Positions 26,599 to 35,500 of a stretch of DNA of 64,000 nucleotides are shown here, one piece after another (position 1 is the stretch's first letter; every line of letters starts with the position of its first letter). The DNA lies in assembly GCF_000717025.1 (NCBI RefSeq), contig NZ_JNXG01000022.1:1-64000 (forward strand). The letters run 5' to 3'. A program made the translations under genes and the position numbers. This stretch comes from Streptomyces atroolivaceus (lineage in GTDB: Bacteria; Actinomycetota; Actinomycetes; Streptomycetales; Streptomycetaceae). Under the pieces are notes generated by a model. It did not search any database. It was not told the origin of the DNA and saw only the letters and a program-made list of their open reading frames with translations.

Positions 26599-27810
26599 TC
26601 AGCAGTTGCACCCGCAGTCACAGCCATCGCAGCAGTCGCAGCATTTGCCACAGCAGTTGCAGCCTTCGCAGCAGCCCTCGCACCAGTCGTTGCAGTCGTT
26701 CTTGTGACAGAGTCCTTCGCGCTCCTGGCCGCTCCACGGGTCGTTGAAGCTGCCGGCACAGCAGAGCTGGCAGGTGCAGGCGAGACCGGCCCAGACCAGG
26801 CAGCCGGCTATGAGACCGCGCCGGTTACGGGGCGGCTCGGGCGGCAGCGGCGGTCCGGGAGGGCCGGGCGGGCCCCCAGGGGTGGGCGCGTACGGGTTGC
26901 CGGGCGGCGGGCCGAACGCCCCCGACGGCTGCCCTTCCCGCTGGTGCGAGCACGAGGCGGGCCCGAAGGCCCGGTCCACCGAGCGACGCAGCTCATGCAC
27001 CAGGAGCACGTGCGCCAGCGTGCCGTCGGTGAATTCCGCGTCCCGCATCGCGAGGCGCACGCCGTGCAGCGCGTCGTCGCACAGGCGGCGGGCCTCGGCG
27101 AGCGACGTCCCGGTCGCGGTGAGCGGGTTCCACGCACCCGACGCGGCGTCAGCTTCGCGGTCCTCCACGGCATCCAGCAGATGGGCGAGCCGCCCGAAGA
27201 GCCGGCCGGCCTCGGCCAGCGGCTCGGCGTTGCGCGGCTTGCCCGCGAGCACGGCGGTGTGCGCGAAGGCCGCGGCCGTGGCCGTCTCGGTGGGCTCGGT
27301 GACCGTCAGCAGCGGGGTGCCCGGCCCGGCGAGGGTCTCGATCCCGGTCTGCCGGCCGATGGCGTCGAGCAGGACTCCCGTGTCGAAGCCGAGCTCGGCC
27401 CCCGTGCGCGCCCCGGCCCTGTCCCAGCCCGCGGCGACGCGGCGTGCGGCGGCGGCCACGGGGCGCCGCTTCAACAGGCCGTCACGGTCGGCGACATGGT
27501 CGCGCACCTTCGCGGAGGCCAGCACCAGCGAGACGGCTGCGGCGAGCCTGGCCCCTTCGCCGCGGGCGACCGGAGCCGTCCGCATCGAGCGCAGGGGGCA
27601 GGGGCCCGCGGTGCGCCGCTGCCCGGCGGAGCGCTCGGACTGAGCCTCCGTCAGGACGGAGACTATCAAGCCGTCGTAGTTGGTGACGATGCGGGCGAAC
27701 TGACCGTGGTCCGCGCGTAGGGCGAGACACAGACCGCAGAGATGAGCCATCCACTCGGCCTTGAGCCCTTCGGACAGCCGATGGGTACAAGGCCTCACGA
27801 TTCCGAACAC
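26599..27810 (-). CDS. DUF5685 protein with Cys-rich metallothionein-like tail
   Basis: 403 aa. GTG 27810 is chosen to give the usual family start (M)FGIVRPCTHRLS, with GGGGGA 6 nt upstream. An N-terminal Cys pair lies in LCGLC, and a mostly helical body (residues 60-300) follows. A Pro/Gly-rich linker (PPPGNPYAP... PPGPPGPPLPPEPP) joins a membrane-like GLIAGCLVWAGLAC segment to a tail with 16 Cys in the last 34 residues (runs such as CCGKCCDCCDG). The tail should bind metal, perhaps Zn, Cu or Fe-S. Function of the family is unknown to me. Confidence 0.82.
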   Translation of the reverse strand: MFGIVRPCTHRLSEGLKAEWMAHLCGLCLALRADHGQFARIVTNYDGLIVSVLTEAQSERSAGQRRTAGPCPLRSMRTAPVARGEGARLAAAVSLVLASAKVRDHVADRDGLLKRRPVAAAARRVAAGWDRAGARTGAELGFDTGVLLDAIGRQTGIETLAGPGTPLLTVTEPTETATAAAFAHTAVLAGKPRNAEPLAEAGRLFGRLAHLLDAVEDREADAASGAWNPLTATGTSLAEARRLCDDALHGVRLAMRDAEFTDGTLAHVLLVHELRRSVDRAFGPASCSHQREGQPSGAFGPPPGNPYAPTPGGPPGPPGPPLPPEPPRNRRGLIAGCLVWAGLACTCQLCCAGSFNDPWSGQEREGLCHKNDCNDWCEGCCEGCNCCGKCCDCCDGCDCGCNC

Positions 27811-28119
27811 GACGATCCCCCGGGAGCCGTTCACCTGACGAGCCGCGCACGTGCACCGGCGCGGCGTGCATCGTATCGAGCCATCCGTTCACCCGTACGC
27901 CCGCCGGGTCACCCGGACGGACGGGAGCATCATATTTTCTTTCCGCAAGCCCCCTTTAGCGGTAGGAACCCTGACGAATCGCCACATGTTCTGCACCAGT
28001 AGCGTCACGAATCGCGCGCGCGGCGGCTATCCCCTTGGCGCTGGATCCGCATCATGGACGACCATGGGGATAGGAAAGACATGCGGAACACCAACGAACC
28101 GCGGTGAGAGGAGGCGTCC
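27811..28119. other. divergent intergenic region, no gene seen
   Basis: 309 bases between the DUF5685 start (minus) and the SepF-like gene (plus). A locally AT-richer patch (about 27930-27990) probably holds promoters, but I could not assign clean -35/-10 pairs. No small ORF with a ribosome binding site was found. Confidence 0.3.
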
Positions 28120-28560
28120 ATGGGATCGGTGCGCAAGGCGAGCGCCTGGCTGGGCCTCGTGGAGGACAACGACGAGCGGTACTACGACGACGAGTACTCC
28201 GAGGATGTGGAGACCGGCACGAATCAGCCATGGGTGACCGACCCCCGCGTGCAGGTGGTTTCCGAGAAGGCCGAGGACACGGGCCGCCGGATCGCCACCG
28301 TCACCCCGGACAGCTTCAGGGACGCGCGTGGGATCGGCGAACTCTTCCGGGACGGCGTCCCGGTGATCGTCAACCTCACGGCGATGGACCCCGCCGACGC
28401 GAAGCGCGTCGTGGACTTCGCCGCGGGACTGACCTTCGGACTGCGTGGCTCCATCGAGCGCGTGGCGACCAGAGTCTTCCTGCTGACCCCCGCCCACACC
28501 CAGGTCGTCAACGGGGAAGTCGCCGGCCGGCCCGCCGACGGCTTCTTCAACCAGAGCTGA
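28120..28560 (+). CDS. sflA: SepF-like cell-division protein (SflA type)
   Basis: 146 aa. ATG 28120 follows GAGAGGAGG at good spacing. The acidic N-terminus ([17 protein letters not shown]) and the C-terminal SepF fold ([41 protein letters not shown]) are both complete. SepF anchors FtsZ to the membrane in Gram-positive bacteria. Streptomyces carry extra SepF-like proteins (SflA, SflB) that affect placement of FtsZ rings and DivIVA. The main sepF lies beside ftsZ, which is absent here, and the position next to an acyl-CoA dehydrogenase is what I recall for sflA. The exact paralogue is inference from memory. Confidence 0.82.
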   Translation: MGSVRKASAWLGLVEDNDERYYDDEYSEDVETGTNQPWVTDPRVQVVSEKAEDTGRRIATVTPDSFRDARGIGELFRDGVPVIVNLTAMDPADAKRVVDFAAGLTFGLRGSIERVATRVFLLTPAHTQVVNGEVAGRPADGFFNQS

Positions 28561-28582
28561 GCAGGGCGCTCGCCGGAGGGCC

Positions 28583-29800
28583 CTACCGGAAGGCGTCCAG
28601 TCCGGTGAGCGCCTTGCCCAGCACCAGCTGGTGCATCTCCACGGTGCCCTCGTAGGTGAGCACCGACTCCAGATTCGTGGCGTGCCGCATCACCGGGTAC
28701 TCCAGTGAGATCCCGTTGGCCCCGAGGATCGTGCGCGAGGTGCGGCAGATCTCGATCGCCTCCCGCACATTGTTCAGTTTTCCGAAGCTGACCTGCTCCG
28801 GACGGATCCTGCCCGCGTCCATCCGGCGGCCCAGGTGGTGGGCGAGCAGGATGCCCTTGTGCAGTTCCAGGGCCATGTCCGCGAGCTTGGCCTGGGTCAG
28901 CTGGAACCCGCCGATGGGCCTGCCGAACTGCTCGCGGGACTTCGCGTAGTCCAGAGCCGCCTCGAAGCTCGCCCGCGCCGCGCCCATGGCGCCCCAGACG
29001 ATTCCGTAGCGGGCGTGGCTGAGACAGCTGAGCGGGCCGCGCAACCCCGTGGCGCCGGGCAGTACCGCGTCGGCGGGGAGCCGCACACCGTCCAGTACCA
29101 GCTCGCTGGTGACCGAGGCGCGCAGCGACCACTTGTGCCTGATCTCGGGTGCGGAGAAGCCGGGGCTGTCCGTCGGCACGACGAAGCCGCGGATCCCCGG
29201 GCCGCCGCCCGCCTCCTCCGTCTGCGCCCATACGACGGCGACCCCGGCCACCGAGCCGTTGGTGATCCACATCTTGCGGCCGGTGAGGATCCAGTCCGAG
29301 CCGTCCCGCTCGGCGTACGTCCGCATCCCGGCGGGGTCCGAGCCGTGGTCCGGTTCGGTGAGGCCGAAACAGCCGATGGTCTCGCCGGCCGCCATGCCGG
29401 GCAGCCACCGCTGCTTCTGCTCCTCGGAGCCGAAGCGGTGGATGGCGTACATGGCGAGGGAGCCCTGGACGGAGACCAGCGAGCGGATGCCGGAGTCCGC
29501 GGCCTCCAGCTCCAGGCAGGCCAGGCCGTACTGGACGGCGCTCGCCCCGGCACAGCCGTACCCCTGCAGGGACATGCCCAGCGCGCCGAGCGAGCCGAGT
29601 TCGCGGGCCAGCTCGCGGATGCCGGGCAGCTCGCCGTTCTCGTACCACTCGGCGATGTGCGGGAGGACCCGGTCGGCGGCCCAGGCGCGCACGGTCCCAC
29701 GGATCGCGAGGTCCTCCGGCTCGAGGAGGTCGTCGATGCCGAGGGGGTCGCCCGGATCGAACGGCTGCCTCGACGGCTTCACGGACTCGGTGGTGGACAT
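28583..29800 (-). CDS. Acyl-CoA dehydrogenase, probably glutaryl-CoA dehydrogenase
   Basis: 405 aa, FAD-dependent acyl-CoA dehydrogenase with helical N- and C-domains around a beta domain. Markers: CFGLTEPDHGSDPAGM (FAD/substrate loop), WITNGSVAGVAVVWA, REQFGRPIGGFQLTQAKLADM, and TYEGTVEMHQLVLG, where the Glu is at the position of the catalytic base in glutaryl-CoA dehydrogenases. It would convert glutaryl-CoA to crotonyl-CoA in lysine and tryptophan breakdown. A broader short-branched acyl substrate cannot be excluded. It converges on the SepF-like gene with 22 nt between stops. Confidence 0.88.
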   Translation of the reverse strand: MSTTESVKPSRQPFDPGDPLGIDDLLEPEDLAIRGTVRAWAADRVLPHIAEWYENGELPGIRELARELGSLGALGMSLQGYGCAGASAVQYGLACLELEAADSGIRSLVSVQGSLAMYAIHRFGSEEQKQRWLPGMAAGETIGCFGLTEPDHGSDPAGMRTYAERDGSDWILTGRKMWITNGSVAGVAVVWAQTEEAGGGPGIRGFVVPTDSPGFSAPEIRHKWSLRASVTSELVLDGVRLPADAVLPGATGLRGPLSCLSHARYGIVWGAMGAARASFEAALDYAKSREQFGRPIGGFQLTQAKLADMALELHKGILLAHHLGRRMDAGRIRPEQVSFGKLNNVREAIEICRTSRTILGANGISLEYPVMRHATNLESVLTYEGTVEMHQLVLGKALTGLDAFR

Positions 29801-29889
29801 GAACGCCTCCGGCGGCTCGCTCGGTACAGAAGCGCGCCACGGTACTGAAACTAGCAGTGGTAGTCAGGGCGCCGTGCCGACGTTACGGC

Positions 29890-31623
29890 TCAGCGTGCCG
29901 CCCGTCCAGAGCCCGTGGCCTCGGCCGGTTCGCGCCGGGTGGGACGGGGGACCGAGTGCCCCCGGGCGTCCTTCGCCGGGAGCGGAAGGGCGTCGCGGTG
30001 AGGTTCGGACCCGGCCGGTCCGGGGCCCGCCGCCTGTCCCGGCACCTTGGCCGCCGGCTCGCGGCAGGCGCCCTTGACCGGAGTGCAGTCCATGACGCCC
30101 GGCAGGCGCAGCGCCGCAAGCGCCCCGAGCAGCAGCAGGCCGGCACTGACCAGCAGCGTGACGTGCAGGCCTTCGACGAAGGCGTGCCGGGCCGTGTCCC
30201 GCAGCAGGTCCCCCATGGGGCCGCCGAGCCGCCCGGCCACCTGGTAGGCCTCGCCCAGCGAATGCGACGCGGCCGATCCGGCGGCGGCGGGCACGCCCTC
30301 CTCGTGGAGCCGGGAGAGTCCGGGCGCGTACGCGGCGTTCATGACGCTGCCGAGCAGCGCGATCCCCAGGCCCGCACCCAGCTGGTACGAGGTCTCGCCG
30401 ATCGCGGCCGCGCCGCCGGCCCGCTCGGCGGGGGCCTCGCTCAGCATCGATTCGTACGCCCCGAAGAGCGTGGACTGCAGCCCGAAGCCGAGCAGCACGA
30501 AGCCGGCGGTGAGCAGCACGGGCCGGTCGTGCTGGCCCATCAGCGTCAGCAGGAGGACCGAGGCGGCCGTGAGCACGAAGCCCCAGCCGACCATCCGCCG
30601 GGGACCGACACGGCTCAGGGTGTACGAACCCGTGGCCCCGGCCGCCATCGCGGCGAAGGTCAGCGGCAGCAGCCGCAGGCCGGTCTCCAGGGGGCTCAGG
30701 TGCAGGACCAGCTGGAGGTACTGGACCGCGATGAGTTCCAGGCCCACCAGGGCCAGCATGGCGAGCACGATGCAGCCGACCGCGGTGGTGAAGGCGGGCC
30801 GGGAGAACATCGCGATGTCGATGAGCGGATGCGTACGCCGTTTCTGCCTGCGCACGAAGAGGACGAGCAGGGCGGCACCGGCGAGCAGGGGGACGAGGGT
30901 GCCGGGGTTCAGCAGCCCCTCGCCGCCGCCGATCCGTTTGATCCCCAGCACGACGCCCAGTACGGCGGCCGCGGCCATCAGTGCGCCGAGCACGTCCCAG
31001 GGGCCGTCGTCCTCACCGCGGGACTCGGGCAGGAGCCAGCGCCCGACCGGGAGGATCAGGGCCATGAGCGGGATGTTGATCAGGAAGACGGAGCCCCACC
31101 AGTAGTGCTCGACGAGGAATCCGCCGATGACCGGTCCGGTCGCGGCACCCACCGCAGCGACCGCGGTCCACACGCCGATGGCCAGGGCACGCTCCCGGCG
31201 GTCGGGGAAGACCTGGCGGAGTATCGACAGCGTGGCGGGCATGATCATCGCGCCGCCCACGCCGAGCAGCGCACGCGCCGCGATGAGCACACCGGCGGAG
31301 TCGGCCGTAGCCGCGAGGGCGGAGGCGACCCCGAAGAGCGCGTAGCCGAAGAGGAGGACACGTCGTCTTCCCACCCGGTCTCCGAGCGTGCCGAAGAGAA
31401 TCAGCAGCGAGGCACAGACCAGCGGGTAGGCGTCCACGATCCACAGCAGACCGACGGCACTGGGCCGCAGGTCCTCGGTGACGGCCGGGACGGCGACGTG
31501 CAGCACGGTCGCGTCGAGCGCGACCAGCAGCAGACTGAGACAGAGGACGACCAGGACGACCCAGCGGTTGGCACCGTCGGCCGCAGCGCGCAGCCTGCTC
31601 ACGGCCGTGGACGTCCCAGTCAT
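29890..31623 (-). CDS. MFS drug-type exporter (DHA2, 14 segments)
   Basis: 577 aa. ATG 31623 is chosen for GGGAGG 7 nt upstream. Motif A region FGTLGDRVGRRRVL and motif C GPVIGGFLVEHYWW are the marks of the EmrB/QacA DHA2 family; about 14 membrane helices are visible. A Pro/Ala/Arg-rich cytoplasmic tail of about 80 residues follows the last helix. It should export a drug or secondary metabolite using the proton gradient. Substrate unknown. No TetR-type regulator is adjacent. Confidence 0.9.
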   Translation of the reverse strand: MTGTSTAVSRLRAAADGANRWVVLVVLCLSLLLVALDATVLHVAVPAVTEDLRPSAVGLLWIVDAYPLVCASLLILFGTLGDRVGRRRVLLFGYALFGVASALAATADSAGVLIAARALLGVGGAMIMPATLSILRQVFPDRRERALAIGVWTAVAAVGAATGPVIGGFLVEHYWWGSVFLINIPLMALILPVGRWLLPESRGEDDGPWDVLGALMAAAAVLGVVLGIKRIGGGEGLLNPGTLVPLLAGAALLVLFVRRQKRRTHPLIDIAMFSRPAFTTAVGCIVLAMLALVGLELIAVQYLQLVLHLSPLETGLRLLPLTFAAMAAGATGSYTLSRVGPRRMVGWGFVLTAASVLLLTLMGQHDRPVLLTAGFVLLGFGLQSTLFGAYESMLSEAPAERAGGAAAIGETSYQLGAGLGIALLGSVMNAAYAPGLSRLHEEGVPAAAGSAASHSLGEAYQVAGRLGGPMGDLLRDTARHAFVEGLHVTLLVSAGLLLLGALAALRLPGVMDCTPVKGACREPAAKVPGQAAGPGPAGSEPHRDALPLPAKDARGHSVPRPTRREPAEATGSGRAAR

Positions 31624-32101
31624 GTACGTACCTCCCACAATGAGTCCCTCGCGCTCGGCAGACCGTCGGGGATCCGGCTCACGGCCTCCCCCTGGCCCGG
31701 CATCGACGGGCGAGTGAGCCGTCAGCGTACGCGAGTTCCACGTGGTCACGCGTGGTGCAGCTCATACGTTCACCGGCCACCGGGTGTGGTGTACGCCACT
31801 TGACAACCGGCACGCGGGGCCCCGCCCCGGGCACCGCACAGGCGCGGCGAGGTCGCCCCCGGCCGCCGCCCCGTGACGCCCGGGCGGCGGCCCCGAATGG
31901 CCTCGCGCGCACACGGCGGAGTCGCGGTGCGCCAATTCATCGACGCCCAAACATTTCTGCGAATAACATCACCGGCGAATAGCGGGCGCCACCAATGCGA
32001 TTCCCCGCGGCACCGGTAATGGATACCGGACTGAGACAAAGTCCACATCACATCGTCATCACAAAGACGCGGGATCGGCCGGATCACACACTCACTCGCT
32101 G
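31624..32101. other. divergent intergenic region, no gene seen
   Basis: 478 bases between the MFS exporter and the PAP2 gene. It holds GC-rich palindromes (GCGGGGCCCCGC near 31818) and an AT-richer half (31940-32100) that probably carries the promoters. A TTGACA at 31800-31805 has no matching -10. Open frames here show no ribosome binding site. Confidence 0.35.
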
Positions 32102-32117
32102 TAACGTCCATTGCGTG
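32102..32117 (+). promoter_or_regulatory. possible -10 of a leaderless PAP2 transcript
   Basis: TAACGT (32102-32107, fits TAnnnT) ends 7 nt before GTG 32115, and no Shine-Dalgarno precedes that GTG. This is the geometry of a leaderless mRNA that begins at the start codon. No clear -35. Confidence 0.35.
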
Positions 32118-33143
32118 CGTACCGACATCTTTGCCCGTCTGGACCGGGAGCCGGAACCGCCGAAGATAGAGACCCCGCGGATGAGCCGTCACCGCATCGC
32201 TCTCTTCGGCGGGACTTTGGCGTTCTATCTCGCCATCGTCGTTGCCGTGCTCGTCTCGTCCTGGCTGGTGGCTCTCGACTGGAAGGTCATGCTGTTCCGG
32301 CCCTATCAGCAGTGGCCGGAACTGCACGCCTTCCTCGACTACTACGTCGTGCTCGGCCAGCGTGGCCCCACAGCCGTGATGGTCGCCTCCTGGCTCGGCT
32401 GGCGCTCCTGGCGCCAGCACACGCTGCGTCCGCTGCTCACCCTGGGCACCTCCCTGCTGCTGCTCAATCTGTCGGTGGGCGCGGTCAAGCTCGGCCTCGG
32501 ACGGCTCGGCCCGCACTACGCCACTCAGATCGGCTCGGCGGAGCTCTACGCCGGCGGCGATATATTTCCTTCGGGACACACCGCCAACGCCGTCGTGACC
32601 TGGGGAATCCTCGCCTACCTGGCCACCACGCCACGCGCCAGGCGCTACCTGTCGGCCCTGTCGGCGTTCGTCTCCCTGGGCGTGGGCCTCACCACCGTCT
32701 ACATCGGCACCCACTGGCTCAGCGACGTACTGCTGGGCTGGGCGGCCGGCCTGCTGATCCTGCTGGCCCTGCCCTGGTTCGAGCCGCTGATCACCCGCAC
32801 GGAGGTCTGGATCCTCTCGGTGCGCGAGCAGTGGCGGGACCGCCGCAGGCTCCGCGAGTCCGTTCCGGCCGCTCCCGTGACACCGGAGCCGGTCCTGCTG
32901 CCGCAGGCGCTGGGCGGCGGCTCCGAGAGCGCCCATGAGGCCGCGGGCCGGGGGCCGGCGTCCGGGACAGCGGGTCATCCGGGTGCGGCGGCCAGGGCGC
33001 GCGCGCACCCGGCGCACCCCGTCCGTCCGGAACGGACGCCGCCGGCCCCGGCCGGCTCACGCCGTCCGCCGCACTCCGACCGCTCGCCGCGGAGCAGCGC
33101 GGGTCCCTCCCGCCCGGTGACGGGCGGTCCGGTCGCACCCTGA
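32115..33143 (+). CDS. PAP2-family membrane protein lacking two phosphate-binding arginines
   Basis: 342 aa with six membrane segments in residues 30-230 and a long Pro/Arg/Ala-rich cytoplasmic tail (about 110 residues). The PAP2 phosphatase motifs are partly present: C2 reads FPSGHTANA, intact; C1 should be K-x6-R-P but reads KLGLGRLGP; C3 should be SR-x5-H-x3-D but reads TTVYIGTHWLSD. Thus the His residues remain but two Arg are lost. It may be a lipid phosphatase with altered chemistry or a non-catalytic relative. GTG 32115 is chosen from the leaderless geometry; ATG 32181 is an alternative. Confidence 0.8.
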   Translation: MRTDIFARLDREPEPPKIETPRMSRHRIALFGGTLAFYLAIVVAVLVSSWLVALDWKVMLFRPYQQWPELHAFLDYYVVLGQRGPTAVMVASWLGWRSWRQHTLRPLLTLGTSLLLLNLSVGAVKLGLGRLGPHYATQIGSAELYAGGDIFPSGHTANAVVTWGILAYLATTPRARRYLSALSAFVSLGVGLTTVYIGTHWLSDVLLGWAAGLLILLALPWFEPLITRTEVWILSVREQWRDRRRLRESVPAAPVTPEPVLLPQALGGGSESAHEAAGRGPASGTAGHPGAAARARAHPAHPVRPERTPPAPAGSRRPPHSDRSPRSSAGPSRPVTGGPVAP

Positions 33144-33226
33144 CCCGGTCTCGCCCCTGCTGCCGCTCCCTGACCGGTCGCTCCTGACCTGCGAGGACGG
33201 CGTGCGTCCCCGCCGCCGGGCACGGC

Positions 33227-33254
33227 GAAGGCCCCGACTCCGGTCGGGGCCTTC
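33227..33254. terminator. bidirectional hairpin terminator
   Basis: Perfect 12-bp stem GAAGGCCCCGAC with loop TCCG between the convergent stops of the PAP2 gene (33143) and the I78 inhibitor gene (33272). Confidence 0.8.
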
Positions 33255-33271
33255 ACTCGTCGGGGCCGGGT

Positions 33272-33487
33272 TCAGCCGACCCAGCAGCGGGTCACGGTCG
33301 AGGCGTCCACCTCGAAGTTGATGCGCCCGCCGCGGAACTCCATGGTGATGACGGTGCCCGGCGCAAGGGCCCGGACCGTGCTCCAGCCCCGCGCTCTGGC
33401 CTGCCGTTCGGCGGCTTCGGCGTCGAGGCCCACGTAGGACTCGGGGGTGTCGTCCGGCTGGGCGGGAGGGGTCGGTACAGGTGCCAT
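33272..33487 (-). CDS. I78-like peptidase inhibitor
   Basis: 71 aa. Residues 20-71 match the I78 family: YVGLDAEAAERQARARGW, then VITMEFRGGRINFEVD and a C-terminal VTRCWVG. Such proteins are small compact inhibitors of serine proteases. ATG 33487 follows GAGGGG. It has no signal peptide, so it would act in the cytoplasm. The family is widespread in Streptomyces and its target is unknown; the secreted streptogrisins lie far away and are probably not the target. Confidence 0.8.
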   Translation of the reverse strand: MAPVPTPPAQPDDTPESYVGLDAEAAERQARARGWSTVRALAPGTVITMEFRGGRINFEVDASTVTRCWVG

Positions 33488-33814
33488 ACCCCTCACCGTA
33501 GGCCGCCTCGCGCCCTGGCGGAAGCAGTGGCCCTGCCGGCCTCCGCGCATCCTCGCGCACCCCGGCGGTCACGCTTGTGTCACAGGATCCCCACAGGCGT
33601 TTACGCCCGGCCACTTCACCCGAACGGCCAGTCGTACAGCGAGTGACCGTAATTGCACGCCGCCGCGAAAAGCTCCTCCGGGGGCTGCAGGAAGTAAATG
33701 GCGGGAGAACAGAGGCCGTGACCGGCCTCTTTTCCGAGTCCGCCGAAAAAGAGAATATACGAGCACGCCACCTGGAATTCACTCACGCTTACGCCGGCCT
33801 TACTTTCCCCCACC
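33488..33814. other. intergenic stretch, no supported gene
   Basis: 327 bases, locally less GC-rich (about 33600-33800) than the surroundings. A + strand frame opens at GTG 33642 and reads past 34000, but it has no ribosome binding site, runs antisense into the glycosyltransferase and does not look like a real protein. Confidence 0.35.
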
Positions 33815-33843
33815 CGCCGCCTGCCGGGGCCCGGCAGGCGGCG
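33815..33843 (-). terminator. hairpin terminator of the GT4 gene
   Basis: Perfect 13-bp stem CGCCGCCTGCCGG with loop GGC, 77 nt after the glycosyltransferase stop. Confidence 0.75.
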
Positions 33844-33919
33844 TCCCCGGGGCCGCGCCCCATCCGGAATGCAACCGTCCGGGATGCGGCGCCCGGACTG
33901 CTCGTCCGGGCGCCCCGCC

Positions 33920-35200
33920 TCAGCTCCGCCCTCTGCGGATCACCTCTGCGGCCTTGCAGCGCAGCGCGTACGCCCCGTCCAGAACGCCGCCCCGGGAACG
34001 GTGGATCACACCGCGCAGCGCGCCCTGCGATCTCCTCTCCCCACCCCGCGCCGCCAGTTCGGTGAACAGCTTCACGTGCCGCTCCGCGATCGGCGCCGGA
34101 TCGAACCGCGCGGCGGAGACCCGCGCCGCACGGCCCATCCGGTGCCGCGTGGCGTCGTCGTCGATGAGCCCGAGCAGGGCCTTCGCGAACGCGCCGGTGT
34201 CCCCCGGTGGCACCAGCCGCCCGTCCGTGCCGTCGTCGATGATCTCGGCGGGCCCGTGGGGGCAGTCGGTCGCCACCACCGGCACCCCGCAGCGCATCGC
34301 CTCCACGATGGTCATGCCGAACGACTCCCGCTCGGAGGTGACGGCGGCGACGGAGTGCTTGGGCCACTCGTCCTCCATCGGGTCGACGGAACCCATGAGG
34401 AACACCCGCTCCCGGAGTCCGAGCTCGTCGACGAGCCCGCGCAGGGGCTGCTGCTCGTTGCCCGACGCGTCACCGGCGCCGTAGATCCGCAGCCTCCACT
34501 CCGGGCGCACCGCCGCGACCTCGGCGAAGGCCCGGACCAGTACGTCGTAGCGTTTGACCCGGTGCAGCCGCCCGGCCGCCACGATCCACTTGGCGTCGCA
34601 GTCGGCCGGCGGCCCCGCGGGCTCGGGCACGCTGTTCGGGATGGCCTCGATCCGTACACCGGGCAGCCGCAGCCTGGTGCGGTAGTCCCGGGCGTCGGCC
34701 TCCGTGACGGTCGTGACGGCGTCGAGCAGCCCGTACCGGTGGCTCAGCTCCCGGCGGAGCCGGTAGCCGTGGCTCTCCAGGGTGAGGTGCTCCTGGCCGA
34801 TGCGCACCGGGCCGCGCCGGGCCTGCCGGGTGATGTGCACGTTGAGGCCGGGGCGCGTGCCGACGACGACGTCGGCCTCGAGCGCGCCGAGATGGGCCGC
34901 GATGCGGCTGTCGGTGAGCCGGCTGTACTGCCCGTGCCTCGTGTCGCCACGCGGGAACACCGCTGCGGGCCGGGCGTGGTCGGCGGCCTCCCCCTCGTAC
35001 CCGGAGCTCGACTTGCGGAGGTCGACGAGATGGCTCATCCGGACCCCGGCGGGTGCGCCGAGCTTCGGGTCGTCGCGGTGCCGGAAGACGGAGACGATCT
35101 CGACGTCGTGCTGCTCCGCCAGGGTCGTGGCGAGCGTGAAAGTGGTACGGATCGTTCCCCCGATGCCGTACGCGTTGTGGAGCAGGAATGAAATGTGCAT
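33920..35200 (-). CDS. GT4-type glycosyltransferase
   Basis: 426 aa GT-B fold. N-terminal MHISFLLHNAYGIGGTIRTT is the usual GT4 acceptor-domain start with a Gly-rich loop. The C-terminal donor domain has VAAGRLHRVKRYDVLVRAF, then ESFGMTIVEAMRCGVPVVATDCPHGPAEII (the E-x7-E motif). It transfers a sugar from a nucleotide donor to an unknown lipid or cell-wall acceptor in the cytoplasm. ATG 35200 has AGGGG about 11 nt upstream. It stands alone, divergent from the next unknown gene. Confidence 0.88.
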   Translation of the reverse strand: MHISFLLHNAYGIGGTIRTTFTLATTLAEQHDVEIVSVFRHRDDPKLGAPAGVRMSHLVDLRKSSSGYEGEAADHARPAAVFPRGDTRHGQYSRLTDSRIAAHLGALEADVVVGTRPGLNVHITRQARRGPVRIGQEHLTLESHGYRLRRELSHRYGLLDAVTTVTEADARDYRTRLRLPGVRIEAIPNSVPEPAGPPADCDAKWIVAAGRLHRVKRYDVLVRAFAEVAAVRPEWRLRIYGAGDASGNEQQPLRGLVDELGLRERVFLMGSVDPMEDEWPKHSVAAVTSERESFGMTIVEAMRCGVPVVATDCPHGPAEIIDDGTDGRLVPPGDTGAFAKALLGLIDDDATRHRMGRAARVSAARFDPAPIAERHVKLFTELAARGGERRSQGALRGVIHRSRGGVLDGAYALRCKAAEVIRRGRS

Positions 35201-35500
35201 TACGTAGTCGTTTCCCCTGTTCGACTGGTCTGCATCGGACCTTACGCGGCGTCAGGATCAGCCACAGCATTCGCACAGGAGTCGCACACGGCCGTGACGT
35301 TTCGAACGAACACCCGCGCATCCGGGGGCCTTTCGCGGAATGGACGACTCCGGATCACCTGCGCGATCTCCTTGTCCATCGGCCTGCCGGTTCAGGCGCT
35401 CAATCTCCGTATTCGCGCGTGACTCCGGCCCCGGGTCTTCCGTTGTCTCTTCATGAGCCGGGAACCGCCCGGCTCACGCACCGAGTTCGAGGAGCCACCC
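35201..35500. other. divergent intergenic region, no gene seen
   Basis: About 300 bases between the GT4 start and the next + strand gene; promoter elements are not clear to me. Confidence 0.3.

Noticed and set aside
33642..34065. A + strand frame starting GTG 33642 in the gap before the GT4 gene
   Set aside because: No ribosome binding site, runs antisense into the GT4 gene and has no recognisable pattern.
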